Positions 7,567-17,018 of a stretch of DNA of 39,460 nt are shown here, piece after piece. The position numbers and the translations under genes were made by a program. The notes below the pieces were generated by a model. The model saw only the letters and a list, made by a program, of their open reading frames with translations. It was not told the origin of the DNA and made no database searches. How positions within the stretch are numbered: position 1 is the first letter of the stretch; each line of letters begins with the position of its first letter. This DNA is from Desulfovibrio piger (GTDB lineage: Bacteria; Desulfobacterota; Desulfovibrionia; Desulfovibrionales; Desulfovibrionaceae): NCBI RefSeq assembly GCF_012843875.1, contig NZ_JABAFY010000025.1, positions 1 through 39,460 of the forward strand. Direction: 5' to 3'.

Positions 7567-8886
7567 ATGACCAAAACCGGCGCCATCGATACCAGCATCC
7601 GTACTCTCGGCACCCCCAAACTCACGTCCAGGCTGCCCTACCGTACCTGGGTGGATGACGTGCGCCTGCCCATACAGGTGGACAGGGAACTCTGCGACGA
7701 GTTCACCGAACCCGTACGCCTGGATTTCGAGGCTGCCGGCCCCCGGAAAAAACTTTACTTCGATCCCAGCCGGGCAAAATGCGCCATCGTGACCTGCGGT
7801 GGCCTTTGCCCGGGGCTCAATGACGTCATCCGCGCCATCGTCATGGAGGCGCACCACGCCTACCATGTGCCCTCCATCATGGGCATCCGCTACGGGCTGG
7901 AAGGCTTCATCCCGGCCTGCGGGCATCAGCCCATGGAACTGACGCCCGAACGCGTGGCCGACATCCACCGCTTCGGCGGCACCATCCTGGGCTCGTCGCG
8001 CGGTCCCCAGTCCGCGGAAGAGATCGTGGACAGCCTGGAACGCTCCAACGTCAGCATCCTGTTCGTCATCGGCGGTGACGGCAGCATGAAGGCCGCCCTG
8101 AGCATCAGCCGCGAGGTACAGGCGCGCAACCTCAAGATCGCCGTCATCGGCATCCCCAAGACCATCGACAACGACATCAACTTCATCCCCCAGTCCTTCG
8201 GCTTCGAGACCGCCGTCTACAAGGCCACCGAGGCCATCGAATGCGCCCACACCGAGGCCCGGGGCATGCCCAACGGCATCGGCCTGGTCAAGCTCATGGG
8301 CCGGGAATCGGGCTTCATCGCCGCCCAGGCCACGCTGGCCATGAAGGAAGTGAACTTTGTTCTGGTGCCGGAAGCGCCCTTCACCCTCGAAGGGGAAGGC
8401 GGCCTGCTGCCCGCGCTGGAAGAACGCCTGAAAAGCCGCCATCACGCCGTCATCGTGGCGGCCGAAGGCGCCGGCCAGCATCTGCTGGACCGTTCCGGCG
8501 CCACCGACGCCTCGGGCAACCTGCTGCTGGGCGACGTGGCCGACCTGTTGCGCTCCGAGATCAAGCGTTATATGGACGCCCGCGGCATCCCCCACGCGCT
8601 CAAGTACATCGACCCCAGCTATATCATCCGCTCCGTGCCGGCCACGGCCAACGACAAGGTCTACTGCGGCTTCCTGGGCCAGTACGCCGTCCATGCGGCC
8701 ATGGCCGGGCGCACCGACATGGTGGTGGGCAAGATCCAGGACCGCTACGTGCATCTGCCGCTGGAGCTGGTGACGCGCCGCCGCCGCAAGCTCAACATCT
8801 ATTCCGATCTCTGGCGCGCCGCCCTGGAATCCACGGGGCAGGGCATGCTGGCCGGTATGCTGCCGCAGCAGGAGACGCATGGCTAG
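7567..8886 (+). CDS. pfkA: 6-phosphofructokinase, plant/protist-like group
   Basis: It phosphorylates fructose 6-phosphate to fructose 1,6-bisphosphate in glycolysis. The 439 residues exceed the roughly 320 of the E. coli type because of an extra N-terminal region of about 70 residues, as in the longer PFK group found in plants, trypanosomes and some bacteria. Key motifs are CGGLCPGLND (77-86), GGDGS (169-173) and PKTIDND (197-203). Gly in GGDGS usually marks ATP users, while Lys in PKTIDND is typical of pyrophosphate enzymes and of the long ATP group, so ATP is the more likely donor. GAGGTG precedes the ATG. The 3' end overlaps addA by eight bases. Confidence 0.92.
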   Translation: MTKTGAIDTSIRTLGTPKLTSRLPYRTWVDDVRLPIQVDRELCDEFTEPVRLDFEAAGPRKKLYFDPSRAKCAIVTCGGLCPGLNDVIRAIVMEAHHAYHVPSIMGIRYGLEGFIPACGHQPMELTPERVADIHRFGGTILGSSRGPQSAEEIVDSLERSNVSILFVIGGDGSMKAALSISREVQARNLKIAVIGIPKTIDNDINFIPQSFGFETAVYKATEAIECAHTEARGMPNGIGLVKLMGRESGFIAAQATLAMKEVNFVLVPEAPFTLEGEGGLLPALEERLKSRHHAVIVAAEGAGQHLLDRSGATDASGNLLLGDVADLLRSEIKRYMDARGIPHALKYIDPSYIIRSVPATANDKVYCGFLGQYAVHAAMAGRTDMVVGKIQDRYVHLPLELVTRRRRKLNIYSDLWRAALESTGQGMLAGMLPQQETHG

Positions 8887-11800
8887 TCTGTATCAAGTCA
8901 AGGCATCTGCCGGGTCAGGCAAGACCTATGACCTGACCCGGCGTTTTTTGTGTCTGCTGGCGGCCTGCGGGGCCCCGGCACCGGCCGCTGCCGCCTCCTG
9001 CGGGCTGGGCACCGGCCCCTCGGGCTGGGATGAGATCCTGGCCATCACCTTCACCAATGCCGCCGCCGGCGAGATGCGCGACCGCGTCATCGGCCGCCTT
9101 AAGGCCATCGCCCTGGGCACGCCGGAAAAAGGCATCCCCCTGACGCCCGACATGGCCGCCCGCTGGCTGGACGTCATCCTGCGAGATCTGGCCAGCCTCA
9201 ACATCCGCACCATCGACAGCCTGCTCCACGCTATCGTGCGTTCGGCCGCCCTGCAGCTGGATCTGCCCCCGGATTTCCAGCCCGCCTTCGTGAGCATGGA
9301 TGCCGTGACGCCCTATCTCGATACCCTGCTCAACCAGGCCTCCCAGGGCAACGAGAAGATGGAAAAACTGCTGCGCGACCTTTACTGGGCCATCGTCCAT
9401 GTGCAGCAGAGCAAGGGCTTCAATGCGGGGGAAAAGCTGGGCAACATCATCCGCCCCCTGCTGGACGGCATCCTGCGCGACGAATTCACGGATATCGCCA
9501 GCCCGGAAGAGCTGGAAAGCCGCCACCAGCAGCTCTGGAACAGGACACGCGGCCTGATCCGGGCTGTCCTCGACGCGGAGGAGCAGGCCAAGACCAAGCT
9601 CCATGCCACGAGCCGCAAGGCCCTGGTGCGCCTTCAGGAGCGGGACGAAGGGGCCTTCAAGCTCAAGTCCATCGCCGAGCCCGAGGTCGACAAATTCCTC
9701 ACGGCCAAAACGAAGCGTACGGAAGAGCTGCTGTCGGCACTGGAGGCACTGACGTCCTGGCTGCCGGATTTCAGCCGTCGTCATGCCCTGCTGCGTTCGG
9801 CCCGCAATTTTGCCCCGGCCGTCCAGCTGGCCACGTTGCTGGTCCACGCCATGCGGGCCAACCAGCAGCAGGAAGGCACCCTGCCCGCCGTCCTGGTGCC
9901 GGAGATGGCCGCCTTGGTGCTCAGCGGCAGCTTTGGCGTCTCCGAGGCCCTGTGCCGTCTGGGCAGCCGCCTGCAATATTTCCTGCTGGACGAATTCCAG
10001 GACACCAGCCGCGAGCAGTGGCAGGCCCTGAGCCCGCTGGTGGAAGAAGCCCTTTCCCGGGGCGGTTCCCTGACCTGGGTGGGCGACGTCAAGCAGGCCA
10101 TCTACGGCTGGCGTGGCGGGGATGCCGCCCTTTTTGACGGCATCGAAGCTCCCTTGCGTCTTTTGGCCCCGGATGTGCGCCACGAGACGCTCACGGCCAA
10201 CTGGCGCAGCTGCCGTCAGGTCATCGCGCACAACAATGCCCTGTTCTCGCCTCTGGAGGATGCCGCCGTAGCCCGGCAGGCCCTTGCCGCCTTGATGCCG
10301 CAGGACACGCCTGACGATCTGCTGGACAGCTATGCGGACCGTGTGGCCGCGGGCTATGCCGGGACGGCCCAGGATTTTTCGCCCAGCTCGCCTCCCGGCG
10401 GCCTTGTGCGCGTGGAAGCCATCGACGGTGACAGTAGCGAAGAGCTCAACACCGCCGTACTGGCGCGCCTGCGCCATGTGCTCCGGCAGGAACTGGCCCC
10501 GCGCCGTCGCTGGCAGGAGATCATGGTGCTGGTGCGCAGCAATGCCCAGGCCGCACTGGTGGCCGAGGATCTGGCAGCGGCCGACATCCCCATCGTCACG
10601 GAGAACAGCCTGCTGCTGTCCACCCATCCTCTGGTGATCCAGAGCGTGGCCCTGCTGCAGTTCCTGTGCAACGCGGAAGACGAGCTGGCCCTCTGGACCG
10701 TGGTCACGGGCAGTCTGGTGCAGCAGGGCCCCCTGCCTGTCCCCGACCTTCAGGCCCTGCACGACAGTTGCGTGGACAGGGGCAGCATCCCCCTGGTGCA
10801 GCATCTGCAACGGAACTTCCCCGGCTTCTGGGCCTCCGTCCTGGCGCCTTTCCACAATCAGGCCGGGCTCATGACGCCCTACGACACGGTCATGGAATGG
10901 TATGACCGCCTGCAGGTCTTCGAACGCTATCCCGATGCCGATGTTTTCCTGCGCTGCTTCCTTGAAGTGCTCAAGAATGCCGAGGATCAGGGTCTGGCCA
11001 CCCTGCCCGACTTCCTGGCCCACTGGCAGGAAAAGGGCGAGGAGGAAAAAGTCCCCATGCCTGAAGGCATCGACGCCGTTCGCATCATGACCGTCCACAA
11101 ATCCAAGGGCCTCGAGGCTCCTGTGGTCCTCCTGCCCTGGACCGATGCCACCCTGAAGGCGAGCGATCCGGTGCTCATGGAGGAAGACGGCCTGCGCATG
11201 GTCTGCAAGAACGGCCCGCATTGCGGCAGGGTCTACTACGAAGCCCTGTTGCGGCAGGCCATGGAACTGCTCAACCAGTTCTATGTGGCCTTTACCCGGG
11301 CACGGGAAGAGCTCCTCGTCTTCCGTACCAGCGCCGCCACCGTGCGCAAGGGCTGCGGCAGCCACGCCCTGGATGTCCTCTGGCAGCAGGCCGGACTCGA
11401 GGTCCCCTACCTGCTGGAAGGCGGGGACGACGTGCTGCATCCGGTCCAGCCTGCTGTGGCGGAGGAAGGAGAAGACGATACGGCCCCGGCAGCAGAAACC
11501 GCAGGAGCCGATAGCACTCCCGACCAGCTCTCCGGCGGACAGACGGCAGTACCGCATGACCCGGAGGAAGACTGGCGTCCCATGCAATGGTTGCCCCGGC
11601 TCAAGATCTATCGCAACCCGCTGGAACGGATGCACTTTTCCGCACGGGATCGCGGTACCCTGCTCCATGCCTGTCTGGAGCAGCTGCCTCTGGGCGGCCT
11701 CAGTGAGGACAACATCAGGGCTGCCGTGCGGGAAGTGCTCGCCACCATCCCCCTTGCCGACGGACAGGACGCCTCCGACAGGGAAAGCGTTGCCGCCGAC

Positions 11801-12169
11801 ATGGAATCCTGCCTGCTCTGGTTGTTGCGTCTGCCCCAGTTCGGCCTCTGGCAGCGGCGCGGTGTGCCGGAGCAATCCATGCTGGCCGCCGACGGTTCCC
11901 GCCGGGACCTTTTGCGTGCCGACCTCATCGTCCCCCTGTCCTGGGGGACCCTGGTGGTGGACTACAAGAGCGGCAGGGTCATGGACGAGCATGTCCGGCA
12001 GGTGCAACGCTATCTGCGCTGTCTGGAACAGAGCGGCACCACCGTGGCCCGCGGCCTGCTCATCTATCTGGACAGGCAGTCTTTCCGCCTGGTGGAACCC
12101 GACAGCGCTTCGGAACTGTTTACGGATCTTGGGGCCTATCCCCGCTACTTCTGTGAGGACGAGGCATGA
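8879..12169 (+). CDS. addA: UvrD/RecB-type helicase-nuclease, AddA-like
   Basis: This is the probable motor and nuclease subunit of an AddAB complex, which resects double-strand ends for RecA recombination. The 1096 residues carry a Walker A ASAGSGKT (9-16), the DEFQD helicase box (371-375), GDVKQAIYGWRG, the motif V region MTVHKSKGLEAP and VAFTRARE (803-809). A low-complexity acidic linker (about 861-900) leads to a C-terminal PD-(D/E)XK nuclease with Asp1015, Asp1028 and Lys1030 (DYKSG). The ATG overlaps the end of pfkA by eight bases and uses the ribosome site AGGAG inside it. Its stop overlaps the addB start (ATGA). The order addA-addB is the reverse of the usual one. RecB-like identity is the main alternative, but no RecC or RecD is present. 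Confidence 0.9.
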   Translation: MASLYQVKASAGSGKTYDLTRRFLCLLAACGAPAPAAAASCGLGTGPSGWDEILAITFTNAAAGEMRDRVIGRLKAIALGTPEKGIPLTPDMAARWLDVILRDLASLNIRTIDSLLHAIVRSAALQLDLPPDFQPAFVSMDAVTPYLDTLLNQASQGNEKMEKLLRDLYWAIVHVQQSKGFNAGEKLGNIIRPLLDGILRDEFTDIASPEELESRHQQLWNRTRGLIRAVLDAEEQAKTKLHATSRKALVRLQERDEGAFKLKSIAEPEVDKFLTAKTKRTEELLSALEALTSWLPDFSRRHALLRSARNFAPAVQLATLLVHAMRANQQQEGTLPAVLVPEMAALVLSGSFGVSEALCRLGSRLQYFLLDEFQDTSREQWQALSPLVEEALSRGGSLTWVGDVKQAIYGWRGGDAALFDGIEAPLRLLAPDVRHETLTANWRSCRQVIAHNNALFSPLEDAAVARQALAALMPQDTPDDLLDSYADRVAAGYAGTAQDFSPSSPPGGLVRVEAIDGDSSEELNTAVLARLRHVLRQELAPRRRWQEIMVLVRSNAQAALVAEDLAAADIPIVTENSLLLSTHPLVIQSVALLQFLCNAEDELALWTVVTGSLVQQGPLPVPDLQALHDSCVDRGSIPLVQHLQRNFPGFWASVLAPFHNQAGLMTPYDTVMEWYDRLQVFERYPDADVFLRCFLEVLKNAEDQGLATLPDFLAHWQEKGEEEKVPMPEGIDAVRIMTVHKSKGLEAPVVLLPWTDATLKASDPVLMEEDGLRMVCKNGPHCGRVYYEALLRQAMELLNQFYVAFTRAREELLVFRTSAATVRKGCGSHALDVLWQQAGLEVPYLLEGGDDVLHPVQPAVAEEGEDDTAPAAETAGADSTPDQLSGGQTAVPHDPEEDWRPMQWLPRLKIYRNPLERMHFSARDRGTLLHACLEQLPLGGLSEDNIRAAVREVLATIPLADGQDASDRESVAADMESCLLWLLRLPQFGLWQRRGVPEQSMLAADGSRRDLLRADLIVPLSWGTLVVDYKSGRVMDEHVRQVQRYLRCLEQSGTTVARGLLIYLDRQSFRLVEPDSASELFTDLGAYPRYFCEDEA

Positions 12170-15156
12170 GCAGCCCCTTCCATATCTTTTCCTGGCAGCA
12201 GCCTTTCCTGCCTGCCCTGAAACAGGCCACCGACCTCTGGAGCGACGGACGGCCGGGTGATGCCGTCATCATCGTCCCCCACAACCGTCCGTGGCGCTAT
12301 CTTGTGGACATCTATGCCGCTGCCGGGACCACCGGCCTGCTGCCCAAGGTCCTTTCCCTGCCGGACATGGTGCGCCTGTGGCGCATGCATGCCAGCCCCG
12401 TGCCGCTGCGTACGGCCTGCCTGCTGGACAGGGTGGCCCTGCTGCGGGACTGCGTCCTCGATCTGGCCGACGAAGACCACGAGCTGGAAAAACGCTTCGG
12501 CAAACTGTCCCCGGACGCCTTCCTGCCCTGGGGCATACGTCTGGCCAATCTGCTGGAAGAACTGCTGGGCCAGAACATGGTCACGGACGACCTGCCCTTC
12601 ATCGACGAGGTGAGCCCCCCGGCCGCGGCCCTGCTGGGTGCTCTGGGGCGCATCCGCGATGCCTATGTGGCGGCGCTGGCCCAAAAGGGCTGGACCACGC
12701 CGGGCCATGACTTCTGGCTGGCCGCCCGCCATGCGGAGGACATCCCCAACCTGCTGCGCCCGGCTGACGGGCATCCCGTGCTGCTGGCCGGTTTTTCCCT
12801 GCTTACCGAGACCGAGGACATCCTGCTCCGCAGTCTCTGGCAGGCCGGTGCCCGCGTCTGCCTGCACACGGATCCGGCCCTGGCCCGGCATGGTGAGGAA
12901 GAGCGGCCGCCTGTGCACTGGGCCTGTCAGGAACACGTCCAGTGGCTGCAACGCTGGCAGGCCACGGCCCGCCCCTGGGAGGCAGACGCGCCCTCTCCGG
13001 TGGAAGACGCGCAAAAATGGCACTATTTCGCGGGTTATGACCTCCACTCCCAACTCAAGGCCCTGCAACAGGATCTGGATGCCCCTTCGGAGGCTTCCAC
13101 GGCCATCCTCCTGACCCACGGCGACCTTCTGCTGCCCGTGCTGCACCATCTGCCGGACAAGGAAGTCAACATCTCCATGGGCTATCCGCTGGACCGTTCG
13201 CCCCTCTTCCACCTGCTGGACAGCCTGTTCCGCCTGCATGAAGGACGGGACAAGGACGGGCTTTTCTACTGGCGCTATCTGCTGGCCTGCCTGCGCCACC
13301 CCTATCTGGGCATGCTCCAGGCCGCCGCGCCCGGGGAAGAGCCCGGCACGGGGCAGTCCCTGCGGCCCCTGCTCCGCCGTCTGGAGCGCCGCATCCGCAG
13401 CGGCAGGCGCCTGGTGGCCCATGAGGATCTGCTGGCCACCCTGGCCGAAGGCGAAGAAAGCATGGATGCTCCCGCCGGAGAGGACGCCACGGACGGTGCC
13501 CTCCCTGCCCCCAGTCCCGAGCGCGCCCTGCTGGAAGAACTGCTGCACCTGCTGCTGGAGGATTTCGGCGCCGTTTCCACGCTGTCCGGCCTGGCCGGCG
13601 CCCTGCTGCGCCTGAGCGACTTCCTGACCCGCCACGGACAGGCCGTCTGGGAACGCTTCCCCCTGGATGCCGAGGCCCTGTACCGGCTCGTACGCCACTG
13701 CGTGCCGGAACTGCAGCACAATGCCCTGTCCGGCGAGGAGATGGACTCCCGCCTTCTGCACGGTCTGGCCCGCCAGCTGCTGCAACAGCAGCGCATCCCC
13801 TTCGAAGCCGATCCGCTGGGTGGTGTGCAGGTGCTGGGCATGCTGGAAAGCCGTCTGCTCCAGTTCGACCGCATCTTCATCATCGATGCCACCGACGACG
13901 TCCTGCCCGGTACCCCAGGCCAGGATCCCCTGCTGCCGGACAGCCTGCGCCGCATCCTCGGCCTGCCTGATGCCCGCCGCCGGGAACGGGCGGCCTCCCA
14001 CACCCTCTACCGCCTGTGTGCCTGCGCCCGCGAGGTGCATTTTTACTGGCAGGAGAGCCAGGGCCGTTCCGGACTCATGGACAGCAAGAAGGCCCGCAGC
14101 CGTTTTGTGGAGCAGCTCATCTGGGCGCACGAGCAGCGCACCGGGGCCATCCTCAAGCCGGGCACGCCGCCGCTGGCTGTGGCCACCTGTGCCGTGGCCC
14201 CCATGCCGCCCCGCGAGCTGTCCCTGAAGCGCAACCAGGCCTTGCAGGATGCCATGCGGGCCTTTCTGGCCGCGCCCATCTCTCCCACGGCCCTGGATAC
14301 CTATCTGCATTGCCCGCTGTCCTTCGTCTGGAAACATCTGTGCCGCTTCCGGCCCGTCCAGGAGGTCAACGAGATAGACGATCCGGCAGAAGTGGGCTCC
14401 GTGCTGCACGATGTGATGCAGCAGCTCTACCGTCCGTATCGCGGCAAGCTGGTGGATGCGGGGACCTTCGACATGGCCGTCATGCGTGCCGAACTGCAGC
14501 GCCAGATGGAAAGACACGACCTGCGGACCCAGCTGCCGCCCGACAGCCTGATGATGTTCTCCATGGCGGCCCCGCGCCGTCTGGAGGAATATCTTTGCAA
14601 TCAGCCGGAAGCCACCATCCTGGAACTGGAATATCCCCTGACCCAGGTCATCAGCTGCAACGGCCGGGAATATACCTTCAAGGGACGCTTGGACAGACTG
14701 GACAGGCGTGAGGACGGCCTCTGCATCGTGGATTACAAGACCGGTACCATCAACAGTCCTGCCGGTGCCTTATGGGATGACGAAGCCCTGTTCGTCCACA
14801 TGGCGCAGGTCCGGGACGCAGGGATCCCTCTTGAGGAACGCCGCCGGCTGGCCGCCGGGGCTTTCGACCAGCTGGCCGAGAAGCTGCGCATGATCCAGCT
14901 GCCCGCCTACCTGTGCATGCTGCACGCCGCCGGTTTCAAGGATCTGCACGACGCCGCCCTGGTGGAACTGCGCGACAAGGGGCGGGAATACTGGCTGTTC
15001 GGGCCCAGGCTGGATCTGGACAATGGCGAACGCATCCGTCAATGCTTTGACGTCCTCTCCCTGCTGCTCTGGCATATGGAGCACGGCCCTGATTTCACCG
15101 GCCGTCCGGGCGAAGGTTGCCGCTGGTGCGACTATCAGGCACTTTGCCATGCCTGA
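12166..15156 (+). CDS. addB: PD-(D/E)XK nuclease, AddB-like partner
   Basis: This is the likely second subunit of AddAB: an inactivated helicase fold followed by an active nuclease. The 996 residues have no Walker A at the N-terminus (VIIVPHNRPWR stands in its place), as in many Gram-negative AddB proteins. The nuclease motif is GRLDRLD...DYKTG near residues 843-865. AddB hallmark cysteines are present: Cys716 (YLHCPLSF) and Cys985, Cys988, Cys994 (CRWCDYQALC, spacing CX2CX5C), the pattern that holds a 4Fe-4S cluster around the nuclease. Translation is coupled to addA by a four-base ATGA overlap. No terminator stronger than a weak CCTT/AAGG hairpin follows. Confidence 0.88.
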   Translation: MSSPFHIFSWQQPFLPALKQATDLWSDGRPGDAVIIVPHNRPWRYLVDIYAAAGTTGLLPKVLSLPDMVRLWRMHASPVPLRTACLLDRVALLRDCVLDLADEDHELEKRFGKLSPDAFLPWGIRLANLLEELLGQNMVTDDLPFIDEVSPPAAALLGALGRIRDAYVAALAQKGWTTPGHDFWLAARHAEDIPNLLRPADGHPVLLAGFSLLTETEDILLRSLWQAGARVCLHTDPALARHGEEERPPVHWACQEHVQWLQRWQATARPWEADAPSPVEDAQKWHYFAGYDLHSQLKALQQDLDAPSEASTAILLTHGDLLLPVLHHLPDKEVNISMGYPLDRSPLFHLLDSLFRLHEGRDKDGLFYWRYLLACLRHPYLGMLQAAAPGEEPGTGQSLRPLLRRLERRIRSGRRLVAHEDLLATLAEGEESMDAPAGEDATDGALPAPSPERALLEELLHLLLEDFGAVSTLSGLAGALLRLSDFLTRHGQAVWERFPLDAEALYRLVRHCVPELQHNALSGEEMDSRLLHGLARQLLQQQRIPFEADPLGGVQVLGMLESRLLQFDRIFIIDATDDVLPGTPGQDPLLPDSLRRILGLPDARRRERAASHTLYRLCACAREVHFYWQESQGRSGLMDSKKARSRFVEQLIWAHEQRTGAILKPGTPPLAVATCAVAPMPPRELSLKRNQALQDAMRAFLAAPISPTALDTYLHCPLSFVWKHLCRFRPVQEVNEIDDPAEVGSVLHDVMQQLYRPYRGKLVDAGTFDMAVMRAELQRQMERHDLRTQLPPDSLMMFSMAAPRRLEEYLCNQPEATILELEYPLTQVISCNGREYTFKGRLDRLDRREDGLCIVDYKTGTINSPAGALWDDEALFVHMAQVRDAGIPLEERRRLAAGAFDQLAEKLRMIQLPAYLCMLHAAGFKDLHDAALVELRDKGREYWLFGPRLDLDNGERIRQCFDVLSLLLWHMEHGPDFTGRPGEGCRWCDYQALCHA

Positions 15157-15269
15157 CAGAGACAGCGGCCTTGTGAAAATAAGGTTTTTCTGGTAATGCT
15201 TTCCGAAAATTGATTTCAATACCGCCCCTCGAGGGCTTTACCTTATAGCGCCATGTTGGAGGTTGCATC

Positions 15270-16400
15270 ATGGCTTTTCCTTCTTTGTCCATTGGAGACC
15301 TGACCGCTAAAATGCCCATCGTCCAAGGCGGCATGGGTGTTGGCATTTCCCTTTCCGGCCTCGCCTCTGCTGTTGCCAATCAGGGCGGCATCGGCGTCAT
15401 CGCCGGAGCCATGATCGGGATGAAAGAGCCCGACGTGGCCAAGAACCCCATCGAAGCCAACCTGCGCGCCCTGCGCCAGGAGCTGACCAAGGCCCGGGAA
15501 AAGACCCAGGGCATCATCGGCGTCAACATCATGGTGGCGCTGACCACGTTCAGCCAGATGGTGCGCACGGCCATCGAAAACCGTGCCGACATCATCTTTT
15601 CCGGTGCCGGTCTGCCCCTGGAGATGCCCAAGCATCTCCTGCAGGCCTGCGAAGAAAAAAAGGAAGAGTTCAAGACCAAGCTGGTCCCCATCGTCTCTTC
15701 CGCCCGCGCGGCGACCCTGATCGCCCGCAAATGGCTCTCCCGCTTCGACTATCTGCCCGACGCCTTCGTGGTGGAAGGCCCCAAGGCCGGCGGCCACCTC
15801 GGCTTCAAGCGTGAAGAGATCAACGACCCGAACTTCGCCCTGGAAATCCTGGTCCCCCAGGTGGTCGAGGCCGCCAAGCGTCTTGAAGACCAGAAAGGCC
15901 GCGCCGTGCCCGTCATCGCCGCCGGCGGCATCTACACCGGCGAAGACATCAAAAAGTTCCTCGACCTCGGCGCTTCCGGCGTCCAGATGGGCACCCGCTT
16001 CGTGGCCACCAAGGAATGTGATGCCGATGACCGCTTCAAGCAGAGCTACATCTCTGCCCGCGAGGAAGACATCACCATCATCAAGAGCCCGGTGGGCATG
16101 CCCGGCCGCGCCCTGCAGAACGACTTCATCGAGGCCGCCCGCCAGGGCAACAAAAAACCCTTCAAGTGCGTCTTCCACTGCGTGCATACCTGCGACCAGG
16201 AAAAGACGCCCTACTGCATCGCCCAGGCCCTCATCAGCGCCATGAAGGGCAACCTGGAACGCGGCTTCGCCTTCTGCGGCGCCAACGTGGCCCGTGTCAA
16301 CAGCATCGTTTCCGTCAAGGAACTGATGGAATCCCTGCAGCAGGAATTCGACCAGACCATCAGCAAGGGCAAGCAGACCCTGCAGGGCCTGCTGAAGTAA
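15270..16400 (+). CDS. Nitronate monooxygenase / FabK-like FMN oxidoreductase
   Basis: A TIM-barrel flavoprotein of the 2-nitropropane dioxygenase superfamily. Members oxidise nitronates or reduce enoyl-ACP (FabK); in an anaerobe the true substrate is uncertain. The 376 residues show the N-terminal PIVQGGMGVGIS motif, the active-site motif GPKAGGHLGF with His176, and the FMN-phosphate motif VIAAGGIYTGEDI followed by GASGVQMGTRF. The C-terminal part has an unusual cysteine group, Cys300, Cys304, Cys308 and Cys316. GGAGG lies upstream of the ATG at 15270. The gene has its own terminator and appears monocistronic. No nearby fatty-acid genes help choose between the functions. Confidence 0.9.
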   Translation: MAFPSLSIGDLTAKMPIVQGGMGVGISLSGLASAVANQGGIGVIAGAMIGMKEPDVAKNPIEANLRALRQELTKAREKTQGIIGVNIMVALTTFSQMVRTAIENRADIIFSGAGLPLEMPKHLLQACEEKKEEFKTKLVPIVSSARAATLIARKWLSRFDYLPDAFVVEGPKAGGHLGFKREEINDPNFALEILVPQVVEAAKRLEDQKGRAVPVIAAGGIYTGEDIKKFLDLGASGVQMGTRFVATKECDADDRFKQSYISAREEDITIIKSPVGMPGRALQNDFIEAARQGNKKPFKCVFHCVHTCDQEKTPYCIAQALISAMKGNLERGFAFCGANVARVNSIVSVKELMESLQQEFDQTISKGKQTLQGLLK

Positions 16401-16422
16401 CATCCGCCTCATCCATCATCCT

Positions 16423-16450
16423 GGGGCCGGCCCTGCCGGCCCCTTTTTTT
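16423..16450 (+). terminator. Intrinsic terminator of the FMN oxidoreductase gene
   Basis: A perfect nine-pair GC stem (GGGGCCGGC with GCCGGCCCC), loop CCT, and seven Ts. Its T-run ends only 14 bases before the next start codon. Confidence 0.93.
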
Positions 16451-16464
16451 GCCTTTGGAGGACC

Positions 16465-16944
16465 ATGGACGAAACCCTTCCCCTGGTGGACAGCGCCACG
16501 CTGCCCGATGCTGAAAAAAAGCGCCTGCGGAACAGCCATCCCCTGTACGGGCGCATGAACGGCGAAGTGATCTGGATGGCTTATGAAGAACTGGGCTATG
16601 ATGCCGAGGCCTGCGCCACGGTCATGGATGCCGAGCTGGATCTGCGCCACCGCACCGTCAGCCTCATGGCCACGCTGGAGCAATCCCCGGATGCCTGCTG
16701 CGTGCTGGAACTGCCGGATGCCCCCTGTGCTTCCTGCACCGCCTGCCCGGATCTGACACGGCTTGCCATCGACGCCGCGACACCACAGTGGCGGCAGTGG
16801 CTGCCCCCCTACGCCATCGGCTGCCGCGTCCATGCCCGCCTGCTGTCGCATACGGAAGCCGGACAGGCAGGATGTCGCCCTCCGGAAGGGGCCGCCCTGC
16901 CCCGGCGCCAGATGCTCTGCCCATGCCTGGCGCCCGAAAAATAG
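16465..16944 (+). CDS. Hypothetical Cys-rich protein, 159 residues
   Basis: I do not recognise a family. The start at 16465 follows GGAG seven bases upstream. The protein is soluble with no signal peptide. It has a cluster of cysteines near the middle (Cys-Cys in DACCVLEL, then PCASCTACPD) and further cysteines near the end, including CPC. Such clusters could bind zinc or an Fe-S centre, but the spacing fits no known motif. It starts immediately after a strong terminator, so it needs read-through or a promoter I do not see. Weak terminator-like hairpins follow at 16943-16970 and 16976-16993. Confidence 0.72.
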   Translation: MDETLPLVDSATLPDAEKKRLRNSHPLYGRMNGEVIWMAYEELGYDAEACATVMDAELDLRHRTVSLMATLEQSPDACCVLELPDAPCASCTACPDLTRLAIDAATPQWRQWLPPYAIGCRVHARLLSHTEAGQAGCRPPEGAALPRRQMLCPCLAPEK

Positions 16945-16983
16945 CCCGCAGCAAAGAAATTTGGGCTTTTCCCGGAAAAAGGC

Positions 16984-17012
16984 TTGCCTTTTTGGCAAAG
17001 CTTGGGTAAAGG
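16984..17012 (+). promoter_or_regulatory. Possible promoter of rpmB
   Basis: TTGCCT (16984-16989), 17 bases, TAAAGG (17007-17012). The -35 box overlaps a small hairpin (AAAAAGGC/GCCTTTTT). If used, it gives an rpmB leader of about 112 bases. Confidence 0.45.
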
Positions 17013-17018
17013 AACTGC

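Noticed and set aside
8915..12007. 1030-codon minus-strand frame opposite addA
   Set aside because: No ribosome site or family features; addA has all helicase and nuclease motifs.
15157..15215. Terminator after addB (CCTT/AAGG hairpin plus T5)
   Set aside because: Only four base pairs with an eight-base loop; too weak to list.
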